64,000 nucleotides of DNA. Origin: Nitrospira defluvii. Lineage in GTDB: Bacteria; Nitrospirota; Nitrospiria; Nitrospirales; Nitrospiraceae. The stretch lies in NCBI GenBank assembly GCA_000196815.1, contig FP929003.1:3061501-3125500 (forward strand), written 5' to 3'. Under the pieces are notes generated by a model. That model made no database searches, was not told the DNA's origin, and saw nothing but the letters and a program-made list of their open reading frames with translations. Shown here piece after piece: positions 37,181 through 45,588 of this stretch; the stretch's first letter is position 1; each line of letters begins with the position of its first letter. A program made the position numbers and the translations under genes.

Positions 37181-39319
37181 TCAGAAGCCGCTTTCCCGGA
37201 TCATCACCGCTACGATACGATCCCACACGCGCGCAGCGAGGCTCTGGGGCTTACCAATGACGTGAAGCAGTCCGGTCACGGCCTGGCCGGGAACTACACC
37301 ATCATCCAACACTTCAAGTTCAACGCGATAGACCGATTGCTCCGCCCACAACCGTCCCTGGGAATCCTTTCGCACAGGTACCGCGCCGCCGTAGATCGAC
37401 GCCAGATAGGGAACGGTAAAGTCCCGTTCGTCCACGTCTCGAATTTCGGTGACCCGGGCGCGGGAAGCCTGACGTGTCAGGTCGTGCGGAATGAAGCGTG
37501 CCTCCTGCCCGACCGCCAGCCCCCCTAGATCTTCTACCGGCGCGAAGGCCACAACGATAGCCGTTCTGGGATTCACCACATATGCCACCGACAGCTTCTC
37601 ATTGATCCATCGGCCGGGATAGAGCGAATCGGCCTGATCAACCACCACGCCGTCGATCGGCGCCCGCAACGCGAGGCGTTGTTGTTTCTCAGTGACCCCG
37701 TCCAGTTCGGCCAGCTTGGACCGGAGCGATTCGGCCAGCACCTGAGCCTGCACCCGATCCTCTGCGTACCCGGCCTGACGCTGCAGCCGGAAATCCAACA
37801 GTTCGACCTGGGTCTGCGCCAACCTGGCCTCCTTGGCTAATTTCGGGTTTTCGAGTACGAGCAAGGTGTCGCCCGCTCGAACCGGCTGCCCCGCATGCAC
37901 CGACACCGAGGCAATCCGCCCCGGCGCCGGAGGATAGATGGTTGCATAGGACCCGGCCTGCAACACCCCGGGGATCGCGACACGGCTGGACCATGGGAGA
38001 CAGGCAAGCAACAGCATCGCGGCGACGACCGTTATCGTGACGGCAAACCGGCCCGTCGACGCATAAGCCGCACGGCGACTCCACCAGCTCGTCAGTTCTC
38101 GCCAGATCGGCAGACCGATAAAAAAGACGATTTCGACCAGAAACAGCAGGAGGCCGAGCACTTTAAAAAAATAGTGATAGACCGCCAACGCAATCCCGGT
38201 GAACAGGACGAGCCGATACAGCCAGATACCCCAGGCATAGGCGACCAGGATCCGCCTGCTGGACAGCCCGACCGCTTCGGGCGGAGGCGTGCCTGGCGCA
38301 AACAACAGTTCACGAATTCGCCATTGCCCGAATGCGAAGGCCCGGTCCTGGAGATTCGGAATTCCCAGTCCATCGGCCAGAAGATAATAGCCGTCAAACC
38401 TCATGAAGGGGTTGAGGTTGACCGCCAGGCTCATTACCCAGCTGGTCGTCGCCGCCACGAAGACGACGCTCCGGATGGCCCCATCCGGCAGAAATCCCCA
38501 CAACAAGGTCGCAACCGCAGCGAGCCCAAGTTCGGCCACGACCCCGGCCCCGGCGATCCACAGACGTTTCCGCCTCGAACTCAGCCGATAGGCGTCGCTG
38601 ATGTCCGAATAGAGCACCGGCATCATGACCATCAAGGCCACACCGATCGTGGGCACCCGGCATCCGAATCGCGTTGCGGTATAGGCATGCCCCAATTCAT
38701 GCACGACCTTGACGACACACAACACCACGCCGTACATCAATGCCCCCTGCCAAGTGAAAAAATGCAGGAAGGTCGACAAGAAGGTGTCCCATTGCTGTCC
38801 CACCAGGAACAAGCCGGTCGCACCGATCATTCCGAACAGCCACGCCGCCATGTGCGTATAGAGCGGCGACACCAAGGGTAACGTGGCGTGCAGAAAGCGA
38901 TGCGGGCGTATCAGCGGAATTTTGATGAAGAGATAGTGATGCAACAGCCACTGCCACCAGGCCTGGTGGCGTGCCACCTCCTGCTCGACGTAGTCCTTGA
39001 CCCGCCCGCTGGCCGATTGCTCCGTCAGACTGTTGGCATACAAAAACCGCACTAAGTCTTCGACGTCTTCCGCCCGGATCCGGGTGGTAGTGTCGCGCCG
39101 GACCACCGCGACGAGCTTTTCCACCGTTCCACACGACCAGCGCTGGAGGAGCTGATAGACCTGCCACTCGATCTGGAAATATTTGTTGCGGACGGGATCG
39201 ACGATCGTCCAGGTCGGCACCCCTTCCGGTGTGGGCGCGCCGCGGAGGAACTGCAGATTCTTTCTCAGCGGAGGCAATGTGCGTTCGTGAGGCGGGGACA
39301 CTGAGGACAGGCCGGCCAT
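37181..39319 (-). CDS. Site-2-protease-like (M50) membrane protein fused to HlyD-type adaptor
   Basis: The 712-residue protein joins three parts. Residues 20-130 resemble a PqqD-like winged region. Residues 140-440 are a multi-span M50 region with the zinc motif HELGH (His207, Glu208, His211) and NLNPFMRFDGYY. From about 450 a periplasmic adaptor follows, with biotin/lipoyl-like halves PAPGRIASVSVHAGQPVRAGDTLL and LRAPIDGVVVDQ around a coiled coil. It starts 3 nt after the GAF-HlyD gene stop and precedes the giant adhesin gene by 233 nt. Such hybrids accompany large surface proteins in other bacteria; whether the protease site processes the cargo or is structural is unknown. Confidence 0.85.
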   Translation of the reverse strand: MAGLSSVSPPHERTLPPLRKNLQFLRGAPTPEGVPTWTIVDPVRNKYFQIEWQVYQLLQRWSCGTVEKLVAVVRRDTTTRIRAEDVEDLVRFLYANSLTEQSASGRVKDYVEQEVARHQAWWQWLLHHYLFIKIPLIRPHRFLHATLPLVSPLYTHMAAWLFGMIGATGLFLVGQQWDTFLSTFLHFFTWQGALMYGVVLCVVKVVHELGHAYTATRFGCRVPTIGVALMVMMPVLYSDISDAYRLSSRRKRLWIAGAGVVAELGLAAVATLLWGFLPDGAIRSVVFVAATTSWVMSLAVNLNPFMRFDGYYLLADGLGIPNLQDRAFAFGQWRIRELLFAPGTPPPEAVGLSSRRILVAYAWGIWLYRLVLFTGIALAVYHYFFKVLGLLLFLVEIVFFIGLPIWRELTSWWSRRAAYASTGRFAVTITVVAAMLLLACLPWSSRVAIPGVLQAGSYATIYPPAPGRIASVSVHAGQPVRAGDTLLVLENPKLAKEARLAQTQVELLDFRLQRQAGYAEDRVQAQVLAESLRSKLAELDGVTEKQQRLALRAPIDGVVVDQADSLYPGRWINEKLSVAYVVNPRTAIVVAFAPVEDLGGLAVGQEARFIPHDLTRQASRARVTEIRDVDERDFTVPYLASIYGGAVPVRKDSQGRLWAEQSVYRVELEVLDDGVVPGQAVTGLLHVIGKPQSLAARVWDRIVAVMIRESGF

Positions 39320-39322
39320 CGG

Positions 39323-40687
39323 CTACACTCCGACCAGTTGGCGCAAGGCCATGAGCGGACGGCGGAACAACAGGAATGCCAACGGACCCTGTTCTCCATA
39401 CACCTTCGCCGACCCTTGCCAGCCGATGCGGATGCGGGGATCGGCAGTCGCCAATTCAGCCGTGATCCGATACGCCAACATATCTCCGGGCAACACCTCC
39501 GCATGGTAACTCGCGCGCCTCACGGTCGCCTCGAACGATTCCAGCGGGAGCGCATCGAAGAACGCTACGGCATCGGCGCCTTCCCGTAACAGGAGGGCAT
39601 CACTCACGGGAAGATCGATTCGCAACTCAATGCGACGCGGATCGGCAATATCCATGATCCGTTCGCCGACGGAGACCGGCTTCCCGATCCAGTCGGCCTT
39701 GTCGCTATACAGCAGCAATCCTTCCTGCGGGGCACGGACTTCCACCTGCGCCAGCATCTCCTGGGCATAGGTCAGCTCCGTCTCCTTTAGCGCCGCTTCG
39801 GCGGCTTTGAGCGGAGCCTCGGCCTTTCGTTGCGGATCGGCAAAGCCGCCTTGAATCGCCTGGGTATGTTCGGCCTGCGCCACCGCCAATTGCTTCTCCG
39901 CGACCCGGAATTGATTGCGGAGGTTCGTGTCGTCGTAGCGGAACAGCGGCCGATGTTGCGTGACCACCGTATTCGGCGGCACCAGGACCTCGGCAATCAC
40001 TCCGTCCATCGGCGCGCTCACAATCGTCGGCTCCTTCGCCATCACTTTCACCGGCGCAACGGTCGACACGCGAACCGGCAGACACAGCGCCCCGACAACC
40101 GCTGCAGCCATCAACCACACCGAGGGCGTTTTGATCCTCGCGGACCAGGCTCGATGGCGCGTCGCCACGGCCTTCCAGGCATAGGCAAAGCTCCCCGCAA
40201 GCCGGTGCATGATCGCCCGATCATTCTCCTCCCAGGGATAGTCCCGCTCGAACCACCAGAAACCCAACACCGTTTCATCAGGGTGTTTCAGTGGACACCA
40301 GAGGACATGGCCCCTGACATGCTCGCGCCACCCCTCGCGGCAGGAGTCGGGGCACATCTCCTCCGTGACGGTAACCGGTTCATCCCCCGGGTGTGCGTGA
40401 CTCAGAGCCTGAGCCATCTCCCCCAACCAGCGAATCATCGGCGCATCGCGTTCCACCACGGCCACGCTGGACGCACAGATCACTCGAGAGACGCCGGCAG
40501 CTTCACCGGCATGACTCAGCAGATAGGCCTGTTCATAGGGAACCAGCCGGCGGGTCTCATTGACGGAGATAAACTGCAGTTCCTGGACGGTCTTCGCGAC
40601 ACGGATCTGCGCCTCCAAATGGGTGAGGGTCGCCAGATGGACCAGCGTTGCGAGTTCCTGTGCGCTCGGTTGGGCGGATGTCGCCAT
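39323..40687 (-). CDS. GAF-like domain/HlyD-type adaptor hybrid
   Basis: The 454-residue protein has a cytoplasmic N-terminal region (about residues 20-170) like a GAF sensor domain, a single membrane helix (WLMAAAVVGALCLPV), and a periplasmic HlyD-type adaptor with SAPMDGVIAEVLVPPNTVV, a coiled-coil hairpin and VRAPQEGLLLYSD. The ATG at 40687 lies 4 nt after the stop of the preceding adaptor gene; a TTG 24 nt upstream is the alternative. A ligand sensor joined directly to an export adaptor suggests that export may be gated by a cytoplasmic signal. That is inference; the ligand is unknown. Confidence 0.8.
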   Translation of the reverse strand: MATSAQPSAQELATLVHLATLTHLEAQIRVAKTVQELQFISVNETRRLVPYEQAYLLSHAGEAAGVSRVICASSVAVVERDAPMIRWLGEMAQALSHAHPGDEPVTVTEEMCPDSCREGWREHVRGHVLWCPLKHPDETVLGFWWFERDYPWEENDRAIMHRLAGSFAYAWKAVATRHRAWSARIKTPSVWLMAAAVVGALCLPVRVSTVAPVKVMAKEPTIVSAPMDGVIAEVLVPPNTVVTQHRPLFRYDDTNLRNQFRVAEKQLAVAQAEHTQAIQGGFADPQRKAEAPLKAAEAALKETELTYAQEMLAQVEVRAPQEGLLLYSDKADWIGKPVSVGERIMDIADPRRIELRIDLPVSDALLLREGADAVAFFDALPLESFEATVRRASYHAEVLPGDMLAYRITAELATADPRIRIGWQGSAKVYGEQGPLAFLLFRRPLMALRQLVGV

Positions 40688-40691
40688 ACGG

Positions 40692-41477
40692 TTACGGTTG
40701 TCCCGATGCAAATTGCGCCGTGCCGCTCATCCCGGCGAGCACATCGGCCGGGAGGGCCCCGAAGCTGCCCACCACCTTGACCGTCTGGCTGGCGGGATCG
40801 ACATTCGCCCCGATTTCCTTCACCTTCGCCGGATACTCCCGACGCGTCTCGTCGATGGTGAATGTGAACGGCGACTTCCGCTTGAGCCAGGCTAAGGTCG
40901 AGGAGGGCAGCACCAGCTCGATCTCCAGACTGGTGTCATCGAGAAGACTGAGCAGCTTGTCGTTGGGAAAGACGTTTTCGTGCTCATTGACCATGACCGC
41001 CACGACACGGCCGGAAAACGGCGCCGCGATATGGCAGCTGCGCACGTTGATCTCGGCCAGGCGAATGGCTGCGGCGGCTTTCTTCGCCTCGGCTTCGGAA
41101 ATTTCCAATTCAAGCGTGCTGACGGCATTGAGTTTGGTGAGTTCTTTGTTGTTCCGGAAGGTTTTGTCTTTGGCCTCATGCTCGGCCAGGGCTCCCGCTA
41201 ATTCCGCTCGATACTTGTCGCAGTCGATTGCGACCAGCGTTGCGCCCTTCTCGAACCGCTGCCCCTCCTTCACCGGTATCTGGCTGATCCGCCCCTGAAT
41301 CTGGGAATAGAGCACGGCCTGCGTGCTGGCCTTCACGATGCCACGCAACGCGCCGTTGACACTCCGCATCAGCTGGACGGGCCGGTCGTCTTTCGGCCAG
41401 CCGACCTGCGGAAGGGCCACTGCCGTAGAGAAGATCGTCAGTGCGACAATCGAATTAATTGGCCAGTGGGATCGCAT
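40692..41477 (-). CDS. HlyD/RND-type periplasmic adaptor subunit
   Basis: The 261-residue protein has an N-terminal signal or anchor, a lipoyl half (YSQIQGRISQIPVKEGQRFEKG), a short coiled-coil hairpin, the second half (IAAPFSGRVVAVMVNEHENV) and a beta-barrel ending in a SGTAQF strand. It is smaller than classical HlyD or AcrA (about 350-450). GGAG lies 4 nt before the ATG, which sits inside the end of the TolC gene. It probably links TolC to the two membrane hybrids encoded next. Confidence 0.85.
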   Translation of the reverse strand: MRSHWPINSIVALTIFSTAVALPQVGWPKDDRPVQLMRSVNGALRGIVKASTQAVLYSQIQGRISQIPVKEGQRFEKGATLVAIDCDKYRAELAGALAEHEAKDKTFRNNKELTKLNAVSTLELEISEAEAKKAAAAIRLAEINVRSCHIAAPFSGRVVAVMVNEHENVFPNDKLLSLLDDTSLEIELVLPSSTLAWLKRKSPFTFTIDETRREYPAKVKEIGANVDPASQTVKVVGSFGALPADVLAGMSGTAQFASGQP

Positions 41478-42999
41478 GGGACTCCAGCCTCCTTCCTGGC
41501 TCCGACACCGTGTCGACGGCAGGCGCCCGCTGTTTCCTCAGTTCATCGGCAAGGGCGGCCACGCTCTGCCCGTCGGTGCCGGTCGGCGCGGCATCTTCGC
41601 CCAGCGACGCCATCAACGTGGCATAGGCCGATTCGACGCCGGACTGCGCGCTGTCCATGCGCACTTCAGCCAGCACGTCATTCACTCGCTCCCGAATGAA
41701 AGTCAGGTCGTTGGTACTCTTCGTGAGCCACAGGTTCTTGGTATGGTCGGTAATCGCCAATTGCGTCTCGTGGTAGCTCCTGGCATTGAGATATTCCTGA
41801 CTCGCCTGGGCGAACTGCAGCGCGCCGACATGCACCTCGGTCAAGATCGTCATGGTCAACGCGAGACTTTGGGCATCCAACACCTGGCGATGCGCCTCCA
41901 CCGCCTTGAGTTTGGCCGGTACGCGAAACGCCGACAGGAGGTTCCAACTGAGCTGAGAGGCATACCCCAGCCAGTTTTGATAGAGGAAGAAGCTGTTGCT
42001 GCTGTAATACCCGCCGACACTCAGCTTCAAGTTGGGAAACATTTCCAGGAAGACGGCCCGCGCCTCCTTCGCATTGATCCGCTTTTGATAGTCGAGGGAG
42101 CGAAGCTCGGCGCGAAGCAGCAAAGCCTGTTCTTCCATCCGCCCGGTATCCGGATCAACCACCGGAACGGTGCTCGCCCGCTGAGGCACGGCCAGGTCGT
42201 ACTCGGTTCCCGGAGGCAGCCCCATCATTGAAGCCAGCTGAACTCGTGCCGTGCTCAGTTCACGGTACAGGCGCTGGACCTCGCGCTGAATGTTCAACAG
42301 ATCCCGGCGATAGTTGAGCGGGGTCAAGGGCGTCTGCAATTTCTTATCGACAATTTGCTGCGCGCGCTCCAACGCCTTGTTGACGGACTCATCCAGGAAT
42401 TTCACCCGATAGAGCACCCGTTCCGCGCTGACCGCCCGCCAGTAGGCGCTGCGGACATCCTGGACGAGGCGTACGGCAATCCGCCGCCGCTCCTCCTCGG
42501 CAATCATGACGTTATCGGCCGCCTGTTGCGCGCGAACATACGAGAGACCGAAATCCAGCACGTCCCAACTCAGCGCGAGATTGCCCGACACCACGTTCTT
42601 ATCGGACGACGTAAAGGGCTCGAGGACGGGCCGACCATCGACGAGCGATTGCGCCCCGCCTCCGCTGTAGGAATTGCGTCCGTCAAATCCCGCGTTCGCC
42701 GACAGCTGCGGTAACAAGGTGTAATGCGCCACATTCAGCTGCTGATGCGCCAACTGCGCCTGCATGGCCTTCACCTTGGCGTCCAGGTTGAATTTCAATG
42801 CACGCGCGATGGCTTCATAGAGATCGATCGGACCGGACAACGGTTCCCGGAGAGTCGACACCATCTGAAGATCATTGGCGGCGCGGGTCCGGACATCCTC
42901 GTCGGTCAACACATAGGGCTTGATCATGCACCCGGAGGTCATCACCATTGCCCCCACCCATGCCAATACCTTCAGGGGTTCGTTTGCCATCGTCTTCAT
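41455..42999 (-). CDS. TolC-family outer-membrane efflux lipoprotein
   Basis: The 514-residue protein has a signal peptide with a lipobox MVMTSGC, placing it among lipidated outer-membrane factors. The rest is helical with the internal duplication of the family (NVAHYTLLPQLSANAG in the first half, FLEMFPNLKLSVGGYYSSNS in the second). ATG 42999 is chosen because it places the signal peptide at the start; the frame extends to 43311 without one. It is the first gene of the export locus and overlaps the adaptor gene by 23 nt. The last 40 residues are hydrophilic. Confidence 0.87.
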   Translation of the reverse strand: MKTMANEPLKVLAWVGAMVMTSGCMIKPYVLTDEDVRTRAANDLQMVSTLREPLSGPIDLYEAIARALKFNLDAKVKAMQAQLAHQQLNVAHYTLLPQLSANAGFDGRNSYSGGGAQSLVDGRPVLEPFTSSDKNVVSGNLALSWDVLDFGLSYVRAQQAADNVMIAEEERRRIAVRLVQDVRSAYWRAVSAERVLYRVKFLDESVNKALERAQQIVDKKLQTPLTPLNYRRDLLNIQREVQRLYRELSTARVQLASMMGLPPGTEYDLAVPQRASTVPVVDPDTGRMEEQALLLRAELRSLDYQKRINAKEARAVFLEMFPNLKLSVGGYYSSNSFFLYQNWLGYASQLSWNLLSAFRVPAKLKAVEAHRQVLDAQSLALTMTILTEVHVGALQFAQASQEYLNARSYHETQLAITDHTKNLWLTKSTNDLTFIRERVNDVLAEVRMDSAQSGVESAYATLMASLGEDAAPTGTDGQSVAALADELRKQRAPAVDTVSEPGRRLESHAIPLAN

Positions 43000-44095
43000 G
43001 ATTCCGCAGACACCGTCATCACTTTCGTGCGCGCACGGATCGATCTCACGGCACGACACACCCTTACTGCAGGAATATCGGTCGAATTCGACAAGAACTT
43101 GACGAAAGAGGCTGAAGCGGGATGCCGATGGCCGGAGCGATGTGGCGCACTGCAAGTCGCCCCTACTAAGGCGAGCCAGACGACACCGCCTCACGAATCT
43201 ATGGAACGGCTGGGGGGAGAGCGAATCGAGCGGAGCCACGCCCTGGCAAGACCTCACCGTTTGTCGCCTGGGCATCGCAGCCTGGAGGGCATCGATCCTG
43301 GGAAGGCGCACAATGTGATCATGAAGCGCACAGGCAATAGAAAACCGACATCGCGAACTTCGAAGTTCGGTGCGTCAGCGCAGGATATCGACGGAAGCAC
43401 GCTGCAATCCCGGTCGCTCCCTATTCCAACCTTTTCTTGAGCCCCCACGCTCCTTCCACAATCCCAGTCAGTAGCTCAGAAGTGGCACGCCTCACCGGGG
43501 ACGGACTAAATCTACGCTCGCAACGAGAACGGCTACCGGGTGAAGGCATACCGACGAAGGTGCCCTCTGAGAACAGAGGTGACGATCGCGACCACCTCTC
43601 TCCCAGAGGGAAATGGCCTACCTATTTGATCAGACAAGCGGGGAACCTATGCTGGGGAAACTATTTAAATAACCCGGTAGGAGATGGATCAGTGCTGGTC
43701 AAGGTCGCGCTGCTGACAGAGCACTGTACATGCGGGAAGCTGTAAGGGAGCATCAGGCTGCCACACCAACAGCCCGGCGCAGCCAACCAACGATTCTGGA
43801 GTGTTACCTCGCGATGAATAGACCGGAGGGAACCATACGACCATGTTCCCCATCCAATCATCCAGACAGCGAGCGCGAGAACCAGAGATTCCGAACAGTC
43901 TGATTGACTCGACTCCAACCCAGGAGTCGAATTGCCAACAACAGCGGCCGAGCCAGGGCACAGAAGCAGCGGGCAAGCAATTCACAACAGAAACTCAAGA
44001 CGCTTTCGGAAGGAAACAGGATATTGCCGGAAGCTGTGGCGTGCCGGCCATTCAGCCGACGATCACCCGGGGCCCGCGTGCGTGGCCTTTCCGAT
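43000..44095. other. 1.1-kb region without a supported gene
   Basis: No frame here has both a ribosome site and protein-like composition. Two details stand out: a perfect 12-bp palindrome GTCGAATTCGAC (43081-43092), 82 nt before the TolC start, which could be an operator; and a hairpin with CCTCTG/CAGAGG arms (43564-43579) near the end of the repressor operon. The minus-strand frame 43661-43918 is hydrophobic and Trp-rich, but begins with TTG and has no ribosome site. Confidence 0.5.
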
Positions 44096-44278
44096 TTACC
44101 CGCAACAACCAGCTTCGAATTGCCGGCGCTGATAGGTCAGTACCAAACAACGGATACACACCTCCCGCACCACCTTCGCCTTCTCATCGAACCATGGCGT
44201 TCGTCGCACCACCAGCTGCCCGCAATCAGCACAACATCCAGCCGTCACTGCATCTAGGTCAGAAGAGACAGAGATCAT
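44096..44278 (-). CDS. Small Cys-rich protein, probable zinc ribbon
   Basis: The 60-residue product has two CxxC pairs (CADC and CIRC) about 24 residues apart, the spacing of a zinc ribbon, plus a CC pair before the first and another at the C-terminus. It is the third gene after the LexA-like repressor and overlaps the coiled-coil gene by 20 nt. AGGAGG lies 10 nt before the ATG at 44278. The family is not recognised; a role in DNA or RNA binding in the damage response is only suggested by context. Confidence 0.55.
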   Translation of the reverse strand: MISVSSDLDAVTAGCCADCGQLVVRRTPWFDEKAKVVREVCIRCLVLTYQRRQFEAGCCG

Positions 44279-44510
44279 GGCGTTCAATCCTCCTATTCTC
44301 TCGAATGGGATGCGTGGCGGGCATGACCGGTTTCATTCCGCCGAGAAGCGTTCGCAAGCGCGAGCCGCCGGACCACCCCTGAAACGTCATCCCCTTGGTA
44401 TGCTTCAGCTCTCGCTGCAGTTCCCCGATGCGTCCATTGAGCCGGACAATCATGCGCTCCAGTTCGTCCACACGCTCGACCATGGCTTGTTGCTGATGGC
44501 TCATCATCAT
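44259..44510 (-). CDS. Small coiled-coil protein
   Basis: The 83-residue product starts with Met and Gln-rich residues, then a heptad-like stretch (MVERVDELERMIVRLNGRIG to LQRELKHT, residues 11-40) predicting a coiled coil, and a Gly/Arg-rich tail. AGGAGG stands 4-7 nt before the run of three ATGs at 44510, 44507 and 44504. The gene starts 14 nt after the repressor stop, so it is part of the same transcript. The family is not recognised. Confidence 0.6.
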   Translation of the reverse strand: MMMSHQQQAMVERVDELERMIVRLNGRIGELQRELKHTKGMTFQGWSGGSRLRTLLGGMKPVMPATHPIRENRRIERHDLCLF

Positions 44511-44524
44511 TATTCCTCCTTGAA

Positions 44525-45076
44525 TTACGCGTTCTCGCAATGACGAATCACACCGACGAGCACCCCTTCGATGGAAAATTCATCCTCAGGTGTGACGACA
44601 AACGGTTTCATGGCAACGTTGGCCGGATGGAGTTCAATGTTCGTGGCGCGCTTGAAATAGGTCTTGATGGTCGCTTCCCGGTTCACAAGCGCCACCACCG
44701 TCTGGCCGTTGTGTGCCGTCGCCTGTTTACGAACGACGACAAGATCGCCAGGGAGAATCCCGTCCTCGATCATCGACTCCCCTTTCACGCGGAGCGCAAA
44801 GGTCTCCCCCTTTCGCACCATGCCTGGAGGGACCTCGACCCATTCCGACTGGGTCACCGGCTCGATCGGCAAACCGGCGGCAACGACCCCCGCCATCGGA
44901 ATCTGTGTCCTATTGGCTAGCTGCGTGATGGCCACTTGAACCGCGCCGCTGATCCGGCGCATGCCGGATTCATAACGAGCAACCGACACCCGCGTCGTGC
45001 GCAACGCTGCGGCAAGCTCTTCCTGCGTGAGTCCTAACTGTTCACGGATTTGCCGAAACTCGCTCGACGTCATCAT
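44525..45076 (-). CDS. LexA/CI-like repressor: XRE-type HTH with S24 peptidase domain
   Basis: The protein should bind DNA and self-cleave upon RecA activation, like LexA and phage CI. Its 183 residues comprise an XRE-type helix-turn-helix (residues 6-50, LGLTQEELAAALRTTRVSVARYE) and an S24 domain with the Ala-Gly cleavage site in VVAAGLPIE, the nucleophile Ser in KGESMIEDGI and the catalytic Lys in EATIKTYFKR. True LexA has a different winged HTH, so this is a CI-like arrangement. No ribosome site precedes the ATG, and the predicted transcript starts almost at it. Two small genes follow in the operon. A chromosomal SOS regulator or phage-derived repressor are both possible; no phage genes are seen. 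Confidence 0.85.
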   Translation of the reverse strand: MMTSSEFRQIREQLGLTQEELAAALRTTRVSVARYESGMRRISGAVQVAITQLANRTQIPMAGVVAAGLPIEPVTQSEWVEVPPGMVRKGETFALRVKGESMIEDGILPGDLVVVRKQATAHNGQTVVALVNREATIKTYFKRATNIELHPANVAMKPFVVTPEDEFSIEGVLVGVIRHCENA

Positions 45077-45113
45077 GTAACCGATGGTTACACATAAATT
45101 GAGTTTCTGTCAA
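45076..45113 (-). promoter_or_regulatory. Repressor promoter with overlapping inverted-repeat operator
   Basis: On the minus strand, TTGACA (45113-45108) and TAACCA (45090-45085) are separated by 17 nt. A perfect inverted repeat TGTAACC-N3-GGTTACA (45076-45092) covers the -10 and reaches the start codon, as expected for autorepression. Transcription would begin near 45078, so the mRNA is probably leaderless. Confidence 0.55.
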
Positions 45114-45504
45114 GCGTCTACCCATCATCTTTCTTGACTATTCCGGCGGCCTCTTCCAGTGCGGTTTTTGAGATCCGAGCCCCTGTAATTTCCGCAGAAA
45201 CCAAAATCTTCTGTGCATAAGTCAAGAGCCATATGGATCGTCAAAAAAAATAAAGCCACTATCCACAGCTCATTTTCAAAACACCTGGAGTCATGGACAA
45301 ATATGAATGCTAATACATACACATAAGAGAGCCACTACTAGATATTGTGGTCCTGACAGCAATCATTCTCTATGCTCAATAAATAGGCAACCTGGTGCGA
45401 GACATGAATTAGCAGGTCTATTCGCGGTCAACCTGGTGACTATCAACAGAGATATCCACAGAATTTGGGGAGAGATTTTTTTGACGGAATCTTCATTTTC
45501 TTGA
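45114..45504. other. AT-rich intergenic region with DnaA-box-like sites
   Basis: This stretch is clearly richer in A+T than its surroundings, with runs such as AAAAAAAATAAA. It contains one perfect match to the DnaA consensus TTATNCACA (TGTGCATAA, 45212-45220, reverse) and two single-mismatch copies (45259-45267 and 45452-45460). No gene is supported. It may simply be a regulatory spacer between divergent operons; replication-origin function is not shown. Confidence 0.4.
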
Positions 45505-45533
45505 TTGAAACCTCTGGTCCGTTCACCTAGAAT
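45505..45533 (+). promoter_or_regulatory. Predicted promoter of the TraT-like pair
   Basis: TTGAAA (45505-45510) and TAGAAT (45528-45533) are spaced by exactly 17 nt. The start site would lie near 45540, about 49 nt before the first lipoprotein gene. Confidence 0.55.
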
Positions 45534-45588
45534 CGCGCCGCGACTACCCCTCACTCCTACGTGTGGTGGCACTTCCGAGAAAGCTCAG

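Noticed and set aside
42997..43311. N-terminal extension of the TolC frame up to 43311
   Set aside because: The extra 104 residues lack a signal peptide and would bury the lipobox; ATG 42999 gives a proper lipoprotein signal.
43661..43918. Minus-strand hydrophobic, Trp-rich frame
   Set aside because: Only a TTG start and no ribosome site; overlapping frames on both strands look equally random, so it is not annotated.
43843..44382. Plus-strand frame of 179 codons
   Set aside because: It runs antisense to the two small repressor-operon genes, has Ser/Arg/Pro-rich composition and no ribosome site.
44096..45113. Prophage remnant suggested by the CI-like repressor
   Set aside because: No integrase, structural or lysis genes and no attachment-site repeats are seen around it.
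45125..45322. Minus-strand frame in the AT-rich gap with a hydrophobic part
   Set aside because: No ribosome site, and the frame lies upstream of the repressor promoter; hydrophobicity follows from A+T content.
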